A stretch of DNA of 64,000 nucleotides from WSZJ01 sp964590435 (GTDB lineage Bacteria > Planctomycetota > MHYJ01 > WSZJ01), in contig CAZPWT010000015.1 in the NCBI GenBank assembly GCA_964590435.1, positions 1-64,000 on the forward strand, in the 5' to 3' direction. A model generated the notes under the pieces. The model was not told the origin of the DNA, searched no databases, and worked only from the letters and a program-made list of their open reading frames with translations. Each line of letters starts with the position of its first letter. The first letter of the stretch is position 1. Position numbers and translations under genes: made by a program. Of the stretch, positions 1-12,093 are shown one piece after another.

Positions 1-20
1 ACTCCATGGAATCCGAACGT

Positions 21-138
21 CAGAGCGTGAAAAAAATCCGCGCGGGTCGGGCGGAGTCGGCCCGCACATCAAGAACTCCTCAAACCACCGTCACTGGGCC
101 GACGCAGCCTGACACGCCGGATTTTTTCTCACGCTCTG
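21..138. repeat. inverted-repeat pair 77 bases apart
   Basis: Bases 21-40 (CAGAGCGTGA then A6 and TCCG) reappear as the reverse complement at 118-138 with a one-base insertion. The right arm also forms its own 12-13 bp hairpin with bases 139-151. The pair lies in the 3' flank of the minus-strand kinase gene. It could be a pair of transcription-end hairpins or the ends of a roughly 118-bp MITE-like element. I see no convincing target-site duplication. Confidence 0.45.
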
Positions 139-163
139 AGAGCGCGAGAAACGGTCGGCCTGC

Positions 164-3100
164 CTACGGCTTCTCCCACGGCTTGCGCTGTGCGGCCTCG
201 AGAAGCGCAGTCCAGCGCGGGTGGCTCCGAAGCGGCGCGAGCCCCGGATCCTCCGCGAGTGTTTTCACGTCGCGATACCCGCGTTCGACGGCCTGCTCGA
301 GCGCGACCACACCCGCTTCGATCGCCTTCACCCGCTCCGGGTCGCCCTCATTCAGGTCCGTCGCCATTGCGGCGCGGATCTCCGCTTCCAGACTGAAAGC
401 CAGCGGGTTGCCCGGCAGAAGCCGCTGCGCCTCGACGCACTGGCGAAGCGCCTCGTCCCAGTTCTTCTCGGTTACGGCACGCTTGGCCTTCGCCCTCGCC
501 GACATCTGTCGCGGGTGCCGGCGGGCCCAGTCCTGCCCGTAGGCGTCGCCCTCTGCGCGCGTGTCGGCCATTCCTTTGAACTCGAGAACGGTGAGCTCGC
601 GGGGAGCGACGCGCTCCGCGTACGCCAGCGCGTCCATCGGCAGGTGGAGATAGTCGCCGTCCCGGTACACCGCCACGAACTTCCCGTCGGGCGTGAAGCC
701 GGCCGGCGGGGTCAGGCCGCGCGGGAGGGAAGCGATTTCGTCGAGGGTGTCGGTGCGGTAGAAGCGCGCCGTGCCGCCACCGGTGAGCACGAAGACGTCC
801 CCGGTCGGCGAAACGCCGATGTAGGTCTCCTGCACGAGCGGCCAGCGGCCGGTGCCGAGGAGCTCGCGGGTCTCGCGATTCCACGACTTGACGGTGGCAT
901 CCATGGCGGTGGTGAGCACGCGGTCCCCCGCAAACGCCGCCCCGATGGTCCACCCGTTGTGGCCCTCGAGCGCTCCCAACTCGCGCCCCGACCTGTCGAA
1001 CAGCACGAACTTCGCTTCCGCCGACCGCGCGGCCAGGATGAACTTCCCGTCGTCCGCGATAGCCCCGAGCTCATACGTGAAACCCATCCAGGGATAGGTG
1101 ACGCTTCCCTCTCCCGTCGCGACGTTCCAGAGGCGCCCCGACCTCCCTTTCGCCGCCAGGTAGAGCCAGTCTCCGTTCGCGCTCGGGAGCGACCAGGAAA
1201 GATCCTTCGCTCCCGCATCGGCGTCAAAGAGCCACCCCTTCTCGGGGTCGAAGATCTTGAGGATGACGGTGCCCAGGGGTCGATAGTAGAAGCGCTTGCT
1301 GCCGCCGATGAAGCGGAAGCCGTCCGTCGGTCCCGGCAGTTGCCACGAATTGATCAGGTCACCGGTCGCGTTGTCGCGGAGTTCGAGCTTGTTCTCCGGG
1401 GCGAGCGTGAGGACGCGGGTGGCATCCGTGGAAACGGCGACGTCCTTGCGACCGGCGCTCCAGCGGAATGTCGGGAGGCAGGCGCCGGGGGAAGTGTTCC
1501 AGACGATGACGAGCGCGTCGCGGCCGCCGGTCACGGCGCGCCTTCCGTCCCGCGACATCGAAGCCGCTTCGATGAGGTACTCGTGGCCGCGCAGCTGGGC
1601 AAGATCTGCGCCCGTCTCGACGTCTCGCACCAGCGCGGTCGTCTCCGTGATGAGCAGGACGCGCTTCCAGTCGGCGTCGAGCCGGTCTGCGGGAAGATGC
1701 GCGGACTGGTAGCGGACGTTGGAGAATTCGCGTGAGAAGTCTGAGCTGATGACGTGGAGCCAGCCGGACGCGACCACGGCCAGGCGGGCGCCGTCGGGGT
1801 GGGCGAGCACGGCGTGCGCCATGGCAGCGGGGGCGGAGCCGCCCTTGCCGTCGGGCGATTTCGGGCGGAACTCGGCGAGGACGCGCAGGGTCGCGGGGTC
1901 GCGGCGGGCAACGGCGCCGTCTTCGCCGCAGGTGAAAAGGGCCGACGAGTCCGGGGACCACGCGAGGTCCCAGACGCCCCTTCCGTGCGCGGTGGCATCG
2001 ACAGGAGCGTCCGGGGCGTCGGTTCGCCAGAGGCGGAGATTCGGGCCGGAGACGGCGGCGATCCAGCGGCCGTCCGGCGAAGCGGCCGCTTTCAAAGGCA
2101 CCCACGGCACCTCGAAGACGACGGCTTTCCCTTCGCCATCCCAGAGGCGGACCGTGCGGTCCTCCGAGAGGCTGAGCACCCGGCCGCCCGGCGCCCAATG
2201 GGCCGTGCGCAATGCGCCGCGATGGCCGCGAAGGACGCGCACGCACTCCCAGGATTTCGTGTCCCACACCCGCGGCGCAACGTCGAGCGTCCCCTCGGGC
2301 TGAAATATGTTGAGCGCGTCCGCGCCGGGATGCGCCGGCACGGTCAGGAGGAACCGGCCGTCGTCGCTCCACTCGGACCTGGCGACGGCGCTCTGGTGCG
2401 CGTCCAGGCGCCGCACCTGGCGCCCCGTCGCCACGTCCCAGATCCGGGTCGTGAAGTCGAAACTCGCCGTCGCCACGAGCGACCCGTCCGGACTGAAGCG
2501 CGCGTCCACGGCGTTTGATTCGTGGCCGATGAAGCGCCGGTGCTCCACGAGCTGCGACAACGTATTCCAGAGCGCGTTCGTCGACGCCGACCCGGGCGCC
2601 CTTCGCGCCGCCTCCATCGCCACCAGCAGGGCGGCCGTCGGGTTCTCCGCCGCGAGGTTCGTCGAGTACGCTGCGAGCCGCTGCCCCTGGGCGATCCGCT
2701 TTTCCGACAACGCGACGAGCCCCGCTCTTCGCGCCTCCTCGGTCTGCCACTCCGCCTTCTGGAGCGCGGCGCGGGCGGCGCCGGCCTGTTCGGCGGCGTC
2801 GCGTGCGTAGGCGAGCGAGACGGCGGCGCCGGCGAGGATCGCGAGGAGGCCGCCCCCGAGGGCGAGGGCCAGTGCGCGGTTGTGGCGGACGAAGCGCCCG
2901 AGCTGCTCGGTGGCGGAGTGGCGGTAGAGCGCCATCGGCCGGCCGTCGCGCCACGCGCGGACTTCCTCCGCCAGTTTTTTCGCGGAGTCGAGCCGGCGCG
3001 ACCGGTCCTTCTCCATCGCGGCGGAAGCGACCGCCGAAAGCTCGCGCGGCGCGAGCGGCTCAACCGCCGCCGCGTCCGGCGTCGGGTCCTCAAGGATCGC

Positions 3101-4174
3101 CCGCACCATGTCGGCAAGCGAGTCCTTCCGGTGCGGCGGGACGCCGGTGACGATCTCGAAGAGCATCGCGCCGAGGGAGAAGATGTCCGACCGCTCGTCG
3201 ACCTGCGCGATCTCGCCGCGCGCCTGCTCCGGGGACATGTACGCCGGGGTCCCCATGATGTCGCCGTCCATCGTGAGCCGCGTCGTGTCCCCCGACGCCC
3301 CCGGGCTCCCGGGGACGCGCGGCACCCTCGTGATCCGCTTCTCCGGCTCCTCCTCCGCCAGCTTGCGCGCCAGCCCCCAGTCGAGCACCACCGTCTCGCC
3401 GAAGTCGCCCAGCATCACGTTCGCCGGCTTCAGGTCCCGGTTCACGACGCCGCGGGAATGCGCATAGGCCACGGCGTTGCAGACATCGATGAAGGGGTCC
3501 AGCAGCTTCAGCCGCTCCGCCAGCTTTCGCCGCCCGTCCATCCTCCCGTTCGCCTGCAGCCGCCCGAGCCGCGCTTCCATCGTCTCCCCGCGCACCAGCT
3601 TCATCGTGTAGTACGCGGTCTCGCCGCCACTCGTGCCGATCTCGTACACGGGGACGATATTCGGGTGCTCGAGCTGCCCCGTGATCCGCGCTTCGCGCAG
3701 GAATCGCTCCCGGTCGAGCGGGAAGCCCTGGGCGAGGTGAGGGAGGAGTTCCTTCATGGCGACGTCGCGGCCGATCTCGCGGTCGGCGACGACGAGCACG
3801 CGGCCCATCCCGCCGCGGGCGTGTTCGCGGCGGACGCGGTAGCGCCCGCTCTCGGCGAGGGGGCCGGGATGGGGGGAAGCGGCGCCCGCTGCGGCGCCGG
3901 GGCGGACGGTCTGCGCGAACGCGGCGGAATTCGAGATCGCGATCGAGCCGGGGATGTCGGGCTCGCCGACCAGCCGGGCCACGGCCGCGGGGTCGCGCGC
4001 CAGCGAGGCGAGTTCCTGCTCGAACGACGCGCGCTCGTCGGCGGACGCGCCCGACCAGCGTTCTCCCAGGACTTCCGAGGGCGTCGAGCCCGTGCCGGGC
4101 GAGGGGACTTTCCAGCCACGCGCCCGGGCCAGCGCGAGAATGAGGGTGCCCCGGTCCGTGGCGTCGTTCGGCAT
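164..4174 (-). CDS. Ser/Thr protein kinase with WD40 repeats and TPR-like tail
   Basis: Membrane-anchored signalling kinase of 1336 residues. The kinase domain covers about residues 112-390: glycine loop GGMGRV, VAMK lysine K141, catalytic loop VNRDLKPANVM (N245-R246-D247) and the metal-binding loop as D265-W266-G267 in place of DFG. A membrane segment follows (around LALALGGGLLAILAGAAVSLA), then many WD40-type blades with SPDG and RIWD/RLWD motifs, and a C-terminal TPR-like stretch. The open frame runs upstream as far as 7483, antisense to the pyrophosphatase gene. I chose ATG 4174 (MPNDATDRG) because similarity to kinase architecture begins there and it lies clear of the divergent cupin gene. 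DWG in place of DFG is usual in planctomycete kinases; NRD for HRD is unusual. Substrates cannot be inferred. Confidence 0.9.
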   Translation of the reverse strand: MPNDATDRGTLILALARARGWKVPSPGTGSTPSEVLGERWSGASADERASFEQELASLARDPAAVARLVGEPDIPGSIAISNSAAFAQTVRPGAAAGAASPHPGPLAESGRYRVRREHARGGMGRVLVVADREIGRDVAMKELLPHLAQGFPLDRERFLREARITGQLEHPNIVPVYEIGTSGGETAYYTMKLVRGETMEARLGRLQANGRMDGRRKLAERLKLLDPFIDVCNAVAYAHSRGVVNRDLKPANVMLGDFGETVVLDWGLARKLAEEEPEKRITRVPRVPGSPGASGDTTRLTMDGDIMGTPAYMSPEQARGEIAQVDERSDIFSLGAMLFEIVTGVPPHRKDSLADMVRAILEDPTPDAAAVEPLAPRELSAVASAAMEKDRSRRLDSAKKLAEEVRAWRDGRPMALYRHSATEQLGRFVRHNRALALALGGGLLAILAGAAVSLAYARDAAEQAGAARAALQKAEWQTEEARRAGLVALSEKRIAQGQRLAAYSTNLAAENPTAALLVAMEAARRAPGSASTNALWNTLSQLVEHRRFIGHESNAVDARFSPDGSLVATASFDFTTRIWDVATGRQVRRLDAHQSAVARSEWSDDGRFLLTVPAHPGADALNIFQPEGTLDVAPRVWDTKSWECVRVLRGHRGALRTAHWAPGGRVLSLSEDRTVRLWDGEGKAVVFEVPWVPLKAAASPDGRWIAAVSGPNLRLWRTDAPDAPVDATAHGRGVWDLAWSPDSSALFTCGEDGAVARRDPATLRVLAEFRPKSPDGKGGSAPAAMAHAVLAHPDGARLAVVASGWLHVISSDFSREFSNVRYQSAHLPADRLDADWKRVLLITETTALVRDVETGADLAQLRGHEYLIEAASMSRDGRRAVTGGRDALVIVWNTSPGACLPTFRWSAGRKDVAVSTDATRVLTLAPENKLELRDNATGDLINSWQLPGPTDGFRFIGGSKRFYYRPLGTVILKIFDPEKGWLFDADAGAKDLSWSLPSANGDWLYLAAKGRSGRLWNVATGEGSVTYPWMGFTYELGAIADDGKFILAARSAEAKFVLFDRSGRELGALEGHNGWTIGAAFAGDRVLTTAMDATVKSWNRETRELLGTGRWPLVQETYIGVSPTGDVFVLTGGGTARFYRTDTLDEIASLPRGLTPPAGFTPDGKFVAVYRDGDYLHLPMDALAYAERVAPRELTVLEFKGMADTRAEGDAYGQDWARRHPRQMSARAKAKRAVTEKNWDEALRQCVEAQRLLPGNPLAFSLEAEIRAAMATDLNEGDPERVKAIEAGVVALEQAVERGYRDVKTLAEDPGLAPLRSHPRWTALLEAAQRKPWEKP

Positions 4175-4316
4175 CGGCCGCGATTGTGCTGCGAAGGGCT
4201 CCACGGGGGGAAGAAATCGACGAGGCCGGATCGGAGGAACCTGTGCCGGATACCATGCCCTCCTTGCGGCACGGAGATTCCGCGATCGCAGACCTTCGCC
4301 CACGGAGAAATTCACG

Positions 4317-4724
4317 ATGCAGATCAAACGAGCCGGCTCCACGCCGTCCACCAAGGGCCCCGCCGACTGGTTCACGGGCGCCGTCCGGATCGACCCGCTC
4401 TTCCAGGCCCCCGAGCCGGCGCGCGTCCAGGGCGCCAGCGTGACCTTCGAGCCTGGGGCGCGGACCGCGTGGCACACCCATCCGCTCGGGCAAACGCTGA
4501 TCATCACGGCCGGCTGCGGGAGAGTGCAGCGCGAGGGCGGCCCCGTCGAAGAGGTCCGGCCGGGGGACGTGATCTGGTTTCCCCCGGGCGAGCGGCACTG
4601 GCACGGCGCGGCGCCGACGACGACGCTCACCCACATCGCCGTCCAGGAACAGCTCGGCGGCAAGGCCGTGGAGTGGATGGAGAAAGTGACCGACGAGCAG
4701 TACGCGGGAAGCGCCCAGTCATGA
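4317..4724 (+). CDS. Mn/Fe cupin, hydroxynitrile-lyase-like
   Basis: Single-domain cupin of 135 residues. Metal-binding residues H53, H55, Q59 and H94 (WHTHPLGQT, then GERHWHG) match in identity and spacing the Mn-dependent cupin hydroxynitrile lyase of Granulicella tundricola as I recall it. The N-terminal GPADWFTG and C-terminal EWMEKVTDEQY stretches also match that family. Relatives of this cupin are usually annotated only as cupin domain proteins and are often found near carboxymuconolactone decarboxylases, which are absent here, so the physiological reaction is uncertain. The start is supported by GGAG at 4304-4307, nine bases upstream of the ATG. The gene is divergent from the kinase and stands alone. 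Confidence 0.88.
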   Translation: MQIKRAGSTPSTKGPADWFTGAVRIDPLFQAPEPARVQGASVTFEPGARTAWHTHPLGQTLIITAGCGRVQREGGPVEEVRPGDVIWFPPGERHWHGAAPTTTLTHIAVQEQLGGKAVEWMEKVTDEQYAGSAQS

Positions 4725-4862
4725 GCGCGCCCCTCTCCCCCGACTCGCCGTGCGCGGACCCGCAGCCCGAGCCGAGTTCCCGGATTCCTGACATGCAAAG
4801 GCTGGAAGGGGATGACCTGCGGCACGCCTTGCCGAGCGGCCGGGCAGCGACGCCGCGGACTG

Positions 4863-4891
4863 TTGACCCCCGTCCTGCCCTGTGCTAGAGA
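4863..4891 (+). promoter_or_regulatory. sigma70-type promoter of the pyrophosphatase gene
   Basis: TTGACC (4863-4868), a 17-base spacer and TAGAGA (4886-4891). The predicted leader is about 78 nt before the start at 4976. Confidence 0.5.
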
Positions 4892-4975
4892 TACCGCCCC
4901 GATTGTCCCGGTCGTCGCCCCGGCTTGGGCGCCAGGCGCCTGGATCTCCCGCACCTCCATACCAAAGGAGCCGTA

Positions 4976-7486
<2,511 letters not shown>

Positions 7487-7497
7487 TCCGTCGACTC

Positions 7498-7538
7498 CGG
7501 CCGGGGGCGCGAGAAGGCGCCTCCGGCCGTTGTTTTTT
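7498..7538 (+). terminator. Rho-independent terminator after hppA
   Basis: A 13-bp stem (7498-7510 with 7517-7529, one G-U pair), 6-base loop GAGAAG, then a T-rich tract TTGTTTTTT. It lies between the convergent hppA and kinase genes. Confidence 0.9.
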
Positions 7539-7555
7539 GCGCGCAGGTCCCGCCC

Positions 7556-10465
7556 CTACGGCCAGCGCTTCGCCTGCTGCATCCACTCGCTCAGCCGGCG
7601 GCTCGTCTTGGACAGACCGGCGCGGAATCGAAGGGCGTCGGTGGCGTCCTTGTCCCCACGCGCGGCAGTGAACATCGCCGCCGCCAGCGCAAGCGCGGGC
7701 TGAAGGTCGGCCGGCTGCCGGTTCAGCCAGGAGAGGAAACCGGCGACCGGCTGGCGGCCAAGCAGCGCTTCCGCGGGTGCTTTCCAGTCCGCGACAGGCT
7801 GAGCCGCCTCGCCCAGCATCGCCAGCGCCCGTGAGCTGGACGTTCCGGCAGCGACGACGTTCGCGGCGAGGAGGAGGCCGAGGAAGCGCGACGGGCCGGG
7901 GGGCGGAACGGGGCGCGTTTCGAGGAGCTTGCCGGCGTCGGCCCAGTTCCCCTGGGCGCAGGAGAGGAGGGCGCGCCAGAAGCGCACGCGGAGGGCGGCG
8001 GGACTGGCGGGGTCAAGCGTGGCGGCGACGGACGCGAGCGAGCCTTGGGCGCGGGGCATGTTGTCGGCGTGCACCCATGACTCGAGCAGCCAGAGCCCCG
8101 CGTTCGCGCGGTCGTCGTCCGTCAGCGTCCTGAGATCGAGCGTTTTCTCCAGCAGCGCCCGCGCCGGGGCCGCGGCCTCCACGGGCAGCTTCATGCGCGC
8201 CAGCGCGAGGTGGCACTGCATCCGGAGCTCGACGCGCGCCGGGTGCGCCTCGAGCAGCGACATCGCTTCCAGCCGCATCGTGTCCGGCCCCGCCGCGGCC
8301 GCGAGTCGGAGATGCTCCGCGGTGACCTGCGCCGTTTCCTGCGGCATGAGCCCGGGAACGGTCAGGAGCTGCGCGTACATCTCGCGCGCGGCGGGCGGCG
8401 ATTCCTTCTCCTTCTGCTCCAGCACGCCGCTGATCGCCGCGCGCAGCTCGATCCGCGCCGGGTCGCCGCGGTGCTTCTCCAGCCCCTGCAGCAGCACCGT
8501 CCACATCTCCTTCGGGCGCCCCTCCTTCTGCCGGATCTTCGCCAGCCCGAGCGTCCCCAGCGCCTCGTAACCGCTTCCCTCCAGCAGCTTCAGGTCCGCC
8601 TGCGCTTCCCCGAGCTCCCCGAGGTCGACCGAGCAGATCGCAGCCTTGTAGCGCGCGACAATCCCCTCCGTCCGGTCGCCGTGCGTCTCCGCCAGCTCCC
8701 GGTACAGCAGGCGCGCTTCCTTGAGATTCCCCAGCGCGTGGACCTTGTCGGGGAGGGCCATGAAGTCGAGGTGAAGGGGTGCGCCGTGGGACTCGAGGCG
8801 GACGGCGGCGAGGGAGACGCCGGTGGCGTCGGAGGAGACGGCGAGGCGGTCGCCGCGCATCGGGAAGAACTCGCGGTGATCGAGGACGGGAGCGCCGTCG
8901 AGGAAGAGGCGGACGCGCGGGCCTTCGCGGACGAGGAGGACGTCGTGGTCGAGGCTGGGGTCGAGGGGGAGGCCGAGGCGGCGTGTGACGATGGCGCCGT
9001 TGCGGTGGAACTCGACGCGGCCGGGGTCGCCGGTGACGAAGCGGACCATGTAGCCGCCGGTGGAGGTGAGTCCTGGGACGGCGAAGGAGAGGGACGCGTC
9101 GGTCGGGGAGGCGTCCTTGCCGGCCGAGAGGGTGGCCTGGAGGCGGAGATCGCCGCCGAGGCGGGCCTTGTGGAAGATCTTCGACTTCACGCCGGCGCCG
9201 CAGCGGAGCCGGCCCTGCTGCGTGTCCCAGGCGCCGGAAACGGAATGCCAGCCTTCCTCGCGGGGCTGCCACGCGGTGCGGCCGTCGAGGTACGCCTCGA
9301 CTTCCTTTGCGAGTTCGCGGGCGTCGGCGTGCCGCGACGCGGGATCGAGGCTCAGCGCCTTCATCGCCGCCTGGCACATCGCCTTCGGCAGGCCGCGCGC
9401 GCCGCTTCGCTTTTCGGGAGGGATGACGGCGCCGGCGACCGTTTTCTGGATGATCTCGGGCGTCGTCTTCCCATCGACCGGCAGGCGCAGCGTCAGGATC
9501 TGGTAGAGGATCGCGCCGAGCGCGTACACGTCCGACGCCGGCCCGGCCGGCTTCGCCTGCGCCTGCTCCGGCGACATGTACCCCGGCGTCCCCTTGATCA
9601 TCGGCACCAGCGACTGCTGCGGGAACGCGGCCGCCTCCCCGCCCATCAGCGCCGCCCCCGCTTCCATCACCCGCTTTCGGTCCTCCCCGGCGTCGATCCC
9701 ACGCGCCAGCCCCCAGTCCATCACCAGCACTTCGCCGAACGCCCCGATCATCACGTTCGACGGCTTCAGGTCCCGGTTCACCACGCCGTTGTGGTGCGCG
9801 AAGGCGACCGCGTCGCAGGTGCGGCGAAAAATGTCGAGAAGCGCCGGCAGCGTGTACCGCTCGACGATGTCGGGAAGCTCTTCGCGCAGCCCGGCGAGCA
9901 CGTCGGCGAGCGAGATCCCGTCCACGACCTTCATCGTGTACCACAGCCCATGCTGGGGGTCGCGACCAACCTGGTGGATCGGCACGATGCCGGCATGCGA
10001 GAGCCGCCCCGTCACGAGCGCCTCCGCCAGCAAATCCTGCGTCGCCGAGAGATCCGTCGGGTCGCGCTTCACCACCTTCAGCGCCACTTCCCTGCCAAGC
10101 ACCGGCTCGCGCGCCAGGTAGACCTTCCCCATGCCGCCCGAGCCGAGGATGCCGTTGATCGCGTGGCCGCCGATCGAGGCGGGGAGCATGTCGCGGACCC
10201 CGGAAGGGGCGACGACGGCCGACTGCGGCTTCTGCTCCACGGGCCTGACGTCGGAGGCGGGGGACGCGACGCGCGGCGTCGGCGTGTTGGCGGCGGCGCG
10301 CGGCGGCGGAGTCAGCGCCCCGGTCCGAGGGGGCGAAGGGACGTACCGGGTTGTGCTGGCGCCCGCCGCCGCCCGGCAGGCGTTGCAGAAAAGCCCCGTC
10401 AGGGGAGACTCGACCGGCTGGCCGCAGCGTTTGCAGGCTCTGGAGTCGGCGGACATGCGGCGCAT
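7556..10465 (-). CDS. Ser/Thr protein kinase with zinc ribbon and TPR-like tail
   Basis: 969 residues. An N-terminal zinc ribbon (C11, C14, C27, C30) and a proline-rich linker precede a kinase domain from about residue 100 to 360: GSGGMGKVY, K130 in VALK, catalytic loop VNRDLKPSNVM (N230-R231-D232) and D250-W251-G252. The remainder looks like a concanavalin/LamG-like beta domain followed by helical TPR-type repeats and has no recognisable catalytic site. Like the kinase at 164-4174 it carries NRD in place of HRD, so the two belong to the same kinase subfamily. ATG 10456 is an alternative start three codons in. No membrane segment is obvious, unlike the first kinase. Confidence 0.9.
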   Translation of the reverse strand: MRRMSADSRACKRCGQPVESPLTGLFCNACRAAAGASTTRYVPSPPRTGALTPPPRAAANTPTPRVASPASDVRPVEQKPQSAVVAPSGVRDMLPASIGGHAINGILGSGGMGKVYLAREPVLGREVALKVVKRDPTDLSATQDLLAEALVTGRLSHAGIVPIHQVGRDPQHGLWYTMKVVDGISLADVLAGLREELPDIVERYTLPALLDIFRRTCDAVAFAHHNGVVNRDLKPSNVMIGAFGEVLVMDWGLARGIDAGEDRKRVMEAGAALMGGEAAAFPQQSLVPMIKGTPGYMSPEQAQAKPAGPASDVYALGAILYQILTLRLPVDGKTTPEIIQKTVAGAVIPPEKRSGARGLPKAMCQAAMKALSLDPASRHADARELAKEVEAYLDGRTAWQPREEGWHSVSGAWDTQQGRLRCGAGVKSKIFHKARLGGDLRLQATLSAGKDASPTDASLSFAVPGLTSTGGYMVRFVTGDPGRVEFHRNGAIVTRRLGLPLDPSLDHDVLLVREGPRVRLFLDGAPVLDHREFFPMRGDRLAVSSDATGVSLAAVRLESHGAPLHLDFMALPDKVHALGNLKEARLLYRELAETHGDRTEGIVARYKAAICSVDLGELGEAQADLKLLEGSGYEALGTLGLAKIRQKEGRPKEMWTVLLQGLEKHRGDPARIELRAAISGVLEQKEKESPPAAREMYAQLLTVPGLMPQETAQVTAEHLRLAAAAGPDTMRLEAMSLLEAHPARVELRMQCHLALARMKLPVEAAAPARALLEKTLDLRTLTDDDRANAGLWLLESWVHADNMPRAQGSLASVAATLDPASPAALRVRFWRALLSCAQGNWADAGKLLETRPVPPPGPSRFLGLLLAANVVAAGTSSSRALAMLGEAAQPVADWKAPAEALLGRQPVAGFLSWLNRQPADLQPALALAAAMFTAARGDKDATDALRFRAGLSKTSRRLSEWMQQAKRWP

Positions 10466-10532
10466 GGTAATGACAAGGGCCTCCGAATGCCTGAACTCTT
10501 CGCCGTCAAATCCCCGGCGGAGCCTCCCCTGC

Positions 10533-10560
10533 TTGATCTGCGCCGGAGCGCAGCGATAAA
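10533..10560 (+). promoter_or_regulatory. possible sigma70 promoter of the AlkD-like gene
   Basis: TTGATC (10533-10538), 16-base spacer, GATAAA (10555-10560). It sits about 70 bases before the start codon in the divergent gap with the second kinase. Confidence 0.35.
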
Positions 10561-10633
10561 GTGGCCGCCCGCCGGCGCCGATCGCCCGCGCCCGTGAAGT
10601 CGAATGCTCTTCCAGGACAAAAAGGAGTCCCCG

Positions 10634-11416
10634 ATGCCCGCGAAGACGAAGCCCGCGCCGAAGCCCTCCAAGTCGGCCGCCCGGATGTCGCTTTCCGAAA
10701 CCATGTCGGCGCTCGAGAAGGCAGGGTCGGCGCAGACGAAGAAGACCTACGCGCGGCACGGCGCGGTAGAACCGATGTTCGGCGTGAGCTTCGCGACGCT
10801 GAAGACGCTGTACAAGCGCATCAAGGTGGACCACGAACTGGCGCTGGCGCTGTGGAACACGGGCAATTACGACGCGCGCAACCTGGCAGTGAAGATCGCG
10901 GACCCGGCGCGGATGACTCCGGCCGACCTGGACAAGTGGGCGAAGACGCCGAACCAGCCGATGTGCCACAGCTATGTGGCGTCGCTGGCGGTGGAGGGGC
11001 CTCATGGTCGGTCCCGTGCCGACGCGTGGCTGTCCTCGTCCGATGAGGCGTTGCGCGGCGCCGGGTGGTGCCTGGTCGCCGCGCTGGCGATGCGGGACAC
11101 CTCCACCCCGTCTTCGTGGTTCGAAGCGCGTCTTTCGGAAATCGAGAAGTCGATCCGCACCGCGCCGAACTCGCACCGCGAGGCGATGAACCAGGCCGTC
11201 ATCATGATCGGCTGCCGGGACGCTTCCCTGCGGAAAGCGGCGACCGCCGCGGCCAAGCGGATCGGCAAGGTGGAAGTCGATCACGGGGACACGGCGTGCA
11301 AGACCCCGGATGCGGTGTCTTACATCGAGAAGACCTGGGCTCACTCGACGTCGAAGGGGTTCGAGAGCCCCGCGGCGCACGAGAGGACGCGCGAATCAAT
11401 GCGGACGAGGTGTTGA
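10634..11416 (+). CDS. AlkD-like DNA alkylation repair protein
   Basis: Helical HEAT-like repeat protein of 260 residues resembling the DNA alkylation repair (AlkD/AlkC) family, which excises alkylated bases in the cytoplasm. Family-like features include FGVSFATLKTLYKRIKVDHELALALWNTGNYDARNLA near the N-terminus, the WxTxxxDARxLA pattern, and the helical repeat that follows. A lysine-rich N-terminal tail (PAKTKPAPKPSKSAAR) precedes the fold. AAAGGAG at 10621-10627 selects ATG 10634 over an in-frame ATG at 10604. It ends 19 bases before the convergent pseudouridine synthase gene. Confidence 0.82.
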   Translation: MPAKTKPAPKPSKSAARMSLSETMSALEKAGSAQTKKTYARHGAVEPMFGVSFATLKTLYKRIKVDHELALALWNTGNYDARNLAVKIADPARMTPADLDKWAKTPNQPMCHSYVASLAVEGPHGRSRADAWLSSSDEALRGAGWCLVAALAMRDTSTPSSWFEARLSEIEKSIRTAPNSHREAMNQAVIMIGCRDASLRKAATAAAKRIGKVEVDHGDTACKTPDAVSYIEKTWAHSTSKGFESPAAHERTRESMRTRC

Positions 11417-11435
11417 GGAAGCCGAGTCCTGCGGG

Positions 11436-12005
11436 TCAGCTCGCGGGCGCCACTCGGGCCCGATCCTTGGCGGCGAGGGCTTTCCACTCGCCCGCGGGCA
11501 GGGCGCCCAGCTTCAGCCCGCCGATGCGCACGCGGATCAGCCGCAGCGTCGGGTGCCCGATCGCGGCGGTCATGCGCCGCACCTGGCGATTCCGTCCCTC
11601 GATCAGCTCCAGGCCGATCCAGCTGTCCGGGACGTTCTTGCGGTAACGGATCGGGGGGACGCGCGGCGGGATTTCCGGCTGCGGATCGAGCAGCCACGCG
11701 CGGCAGGGCAGCGTCCGCCGGCCCTGGATCGAAATCCCCCGCCCCAGCCGCTTGAGGCTCGCCTCCGCCGGAACCCCCTCGACCTGTGCGTGGTACTCGC
11801 GTTCGTGGGCATGGCGCGGGTGCAGCAGCCGGTCGTTCCACTCCGGCTCGTCGCTGAGCAGCAGAAGCCCCTCGGAGTCCGCGTCGAGCCGGCCGATCGG
11901 GTAGACGCCCTTCGGGAAGCCGAAGGTGGCCAGCGAGCGGTTCTGCGAGCCGTCGCCCGTGAACTGCGAGAGGACGCCGTAGGGTTTGTGGAAGGCGAGG
12001 AGCAT
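11436..12005 (-). CDS. rluE: 23S rRNA pseudouridine synthase, RluE type
   Basis: Isomerises a uridine of 23S rRNA to pseudouridine; 189 residues. The RsuA/RluB/E/F signature GRLDADSEGLLLL is present with catalytic D41, as are PIRYRKNVPDSW and the C-terminal EGRNRQVRRMTAAIGHPTLRLIR motif. It lacks the N-terminal S4 RNA-binding domain seen in RsuA and RluB, as does E. coli RluE, which it resembles most. It is divergent from the DUF455/ATP-grasp gene at 12094. Confidence 0.93.
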   Translation of the reverse strand: MLLAFHKPYGVLSQFTGDGSQNRSLATFGFPKGVYPIGRLDADSEGLLLLSDEPEWNDRLLHPRHAHEREYHAQVEGVPAEASLKRLGRGISIQGRRTLPCRAWLLDPQPEIPPRVPPIRYRKNVPDSWIGLELIEGRNRQVRRMTAAIGHPTLRLIRVRIGGLKLGALPAGEWKALAAKDRARVAPAS

Positions 12006-12093
12006 GGGGTTCGCGCATCGTAAGCCGAACGGCGCGGACGGTCACGCCGCGCCCGCGGCTTGCCGCGCCCCGCGGGGCGCGCTAACGTCAGGC

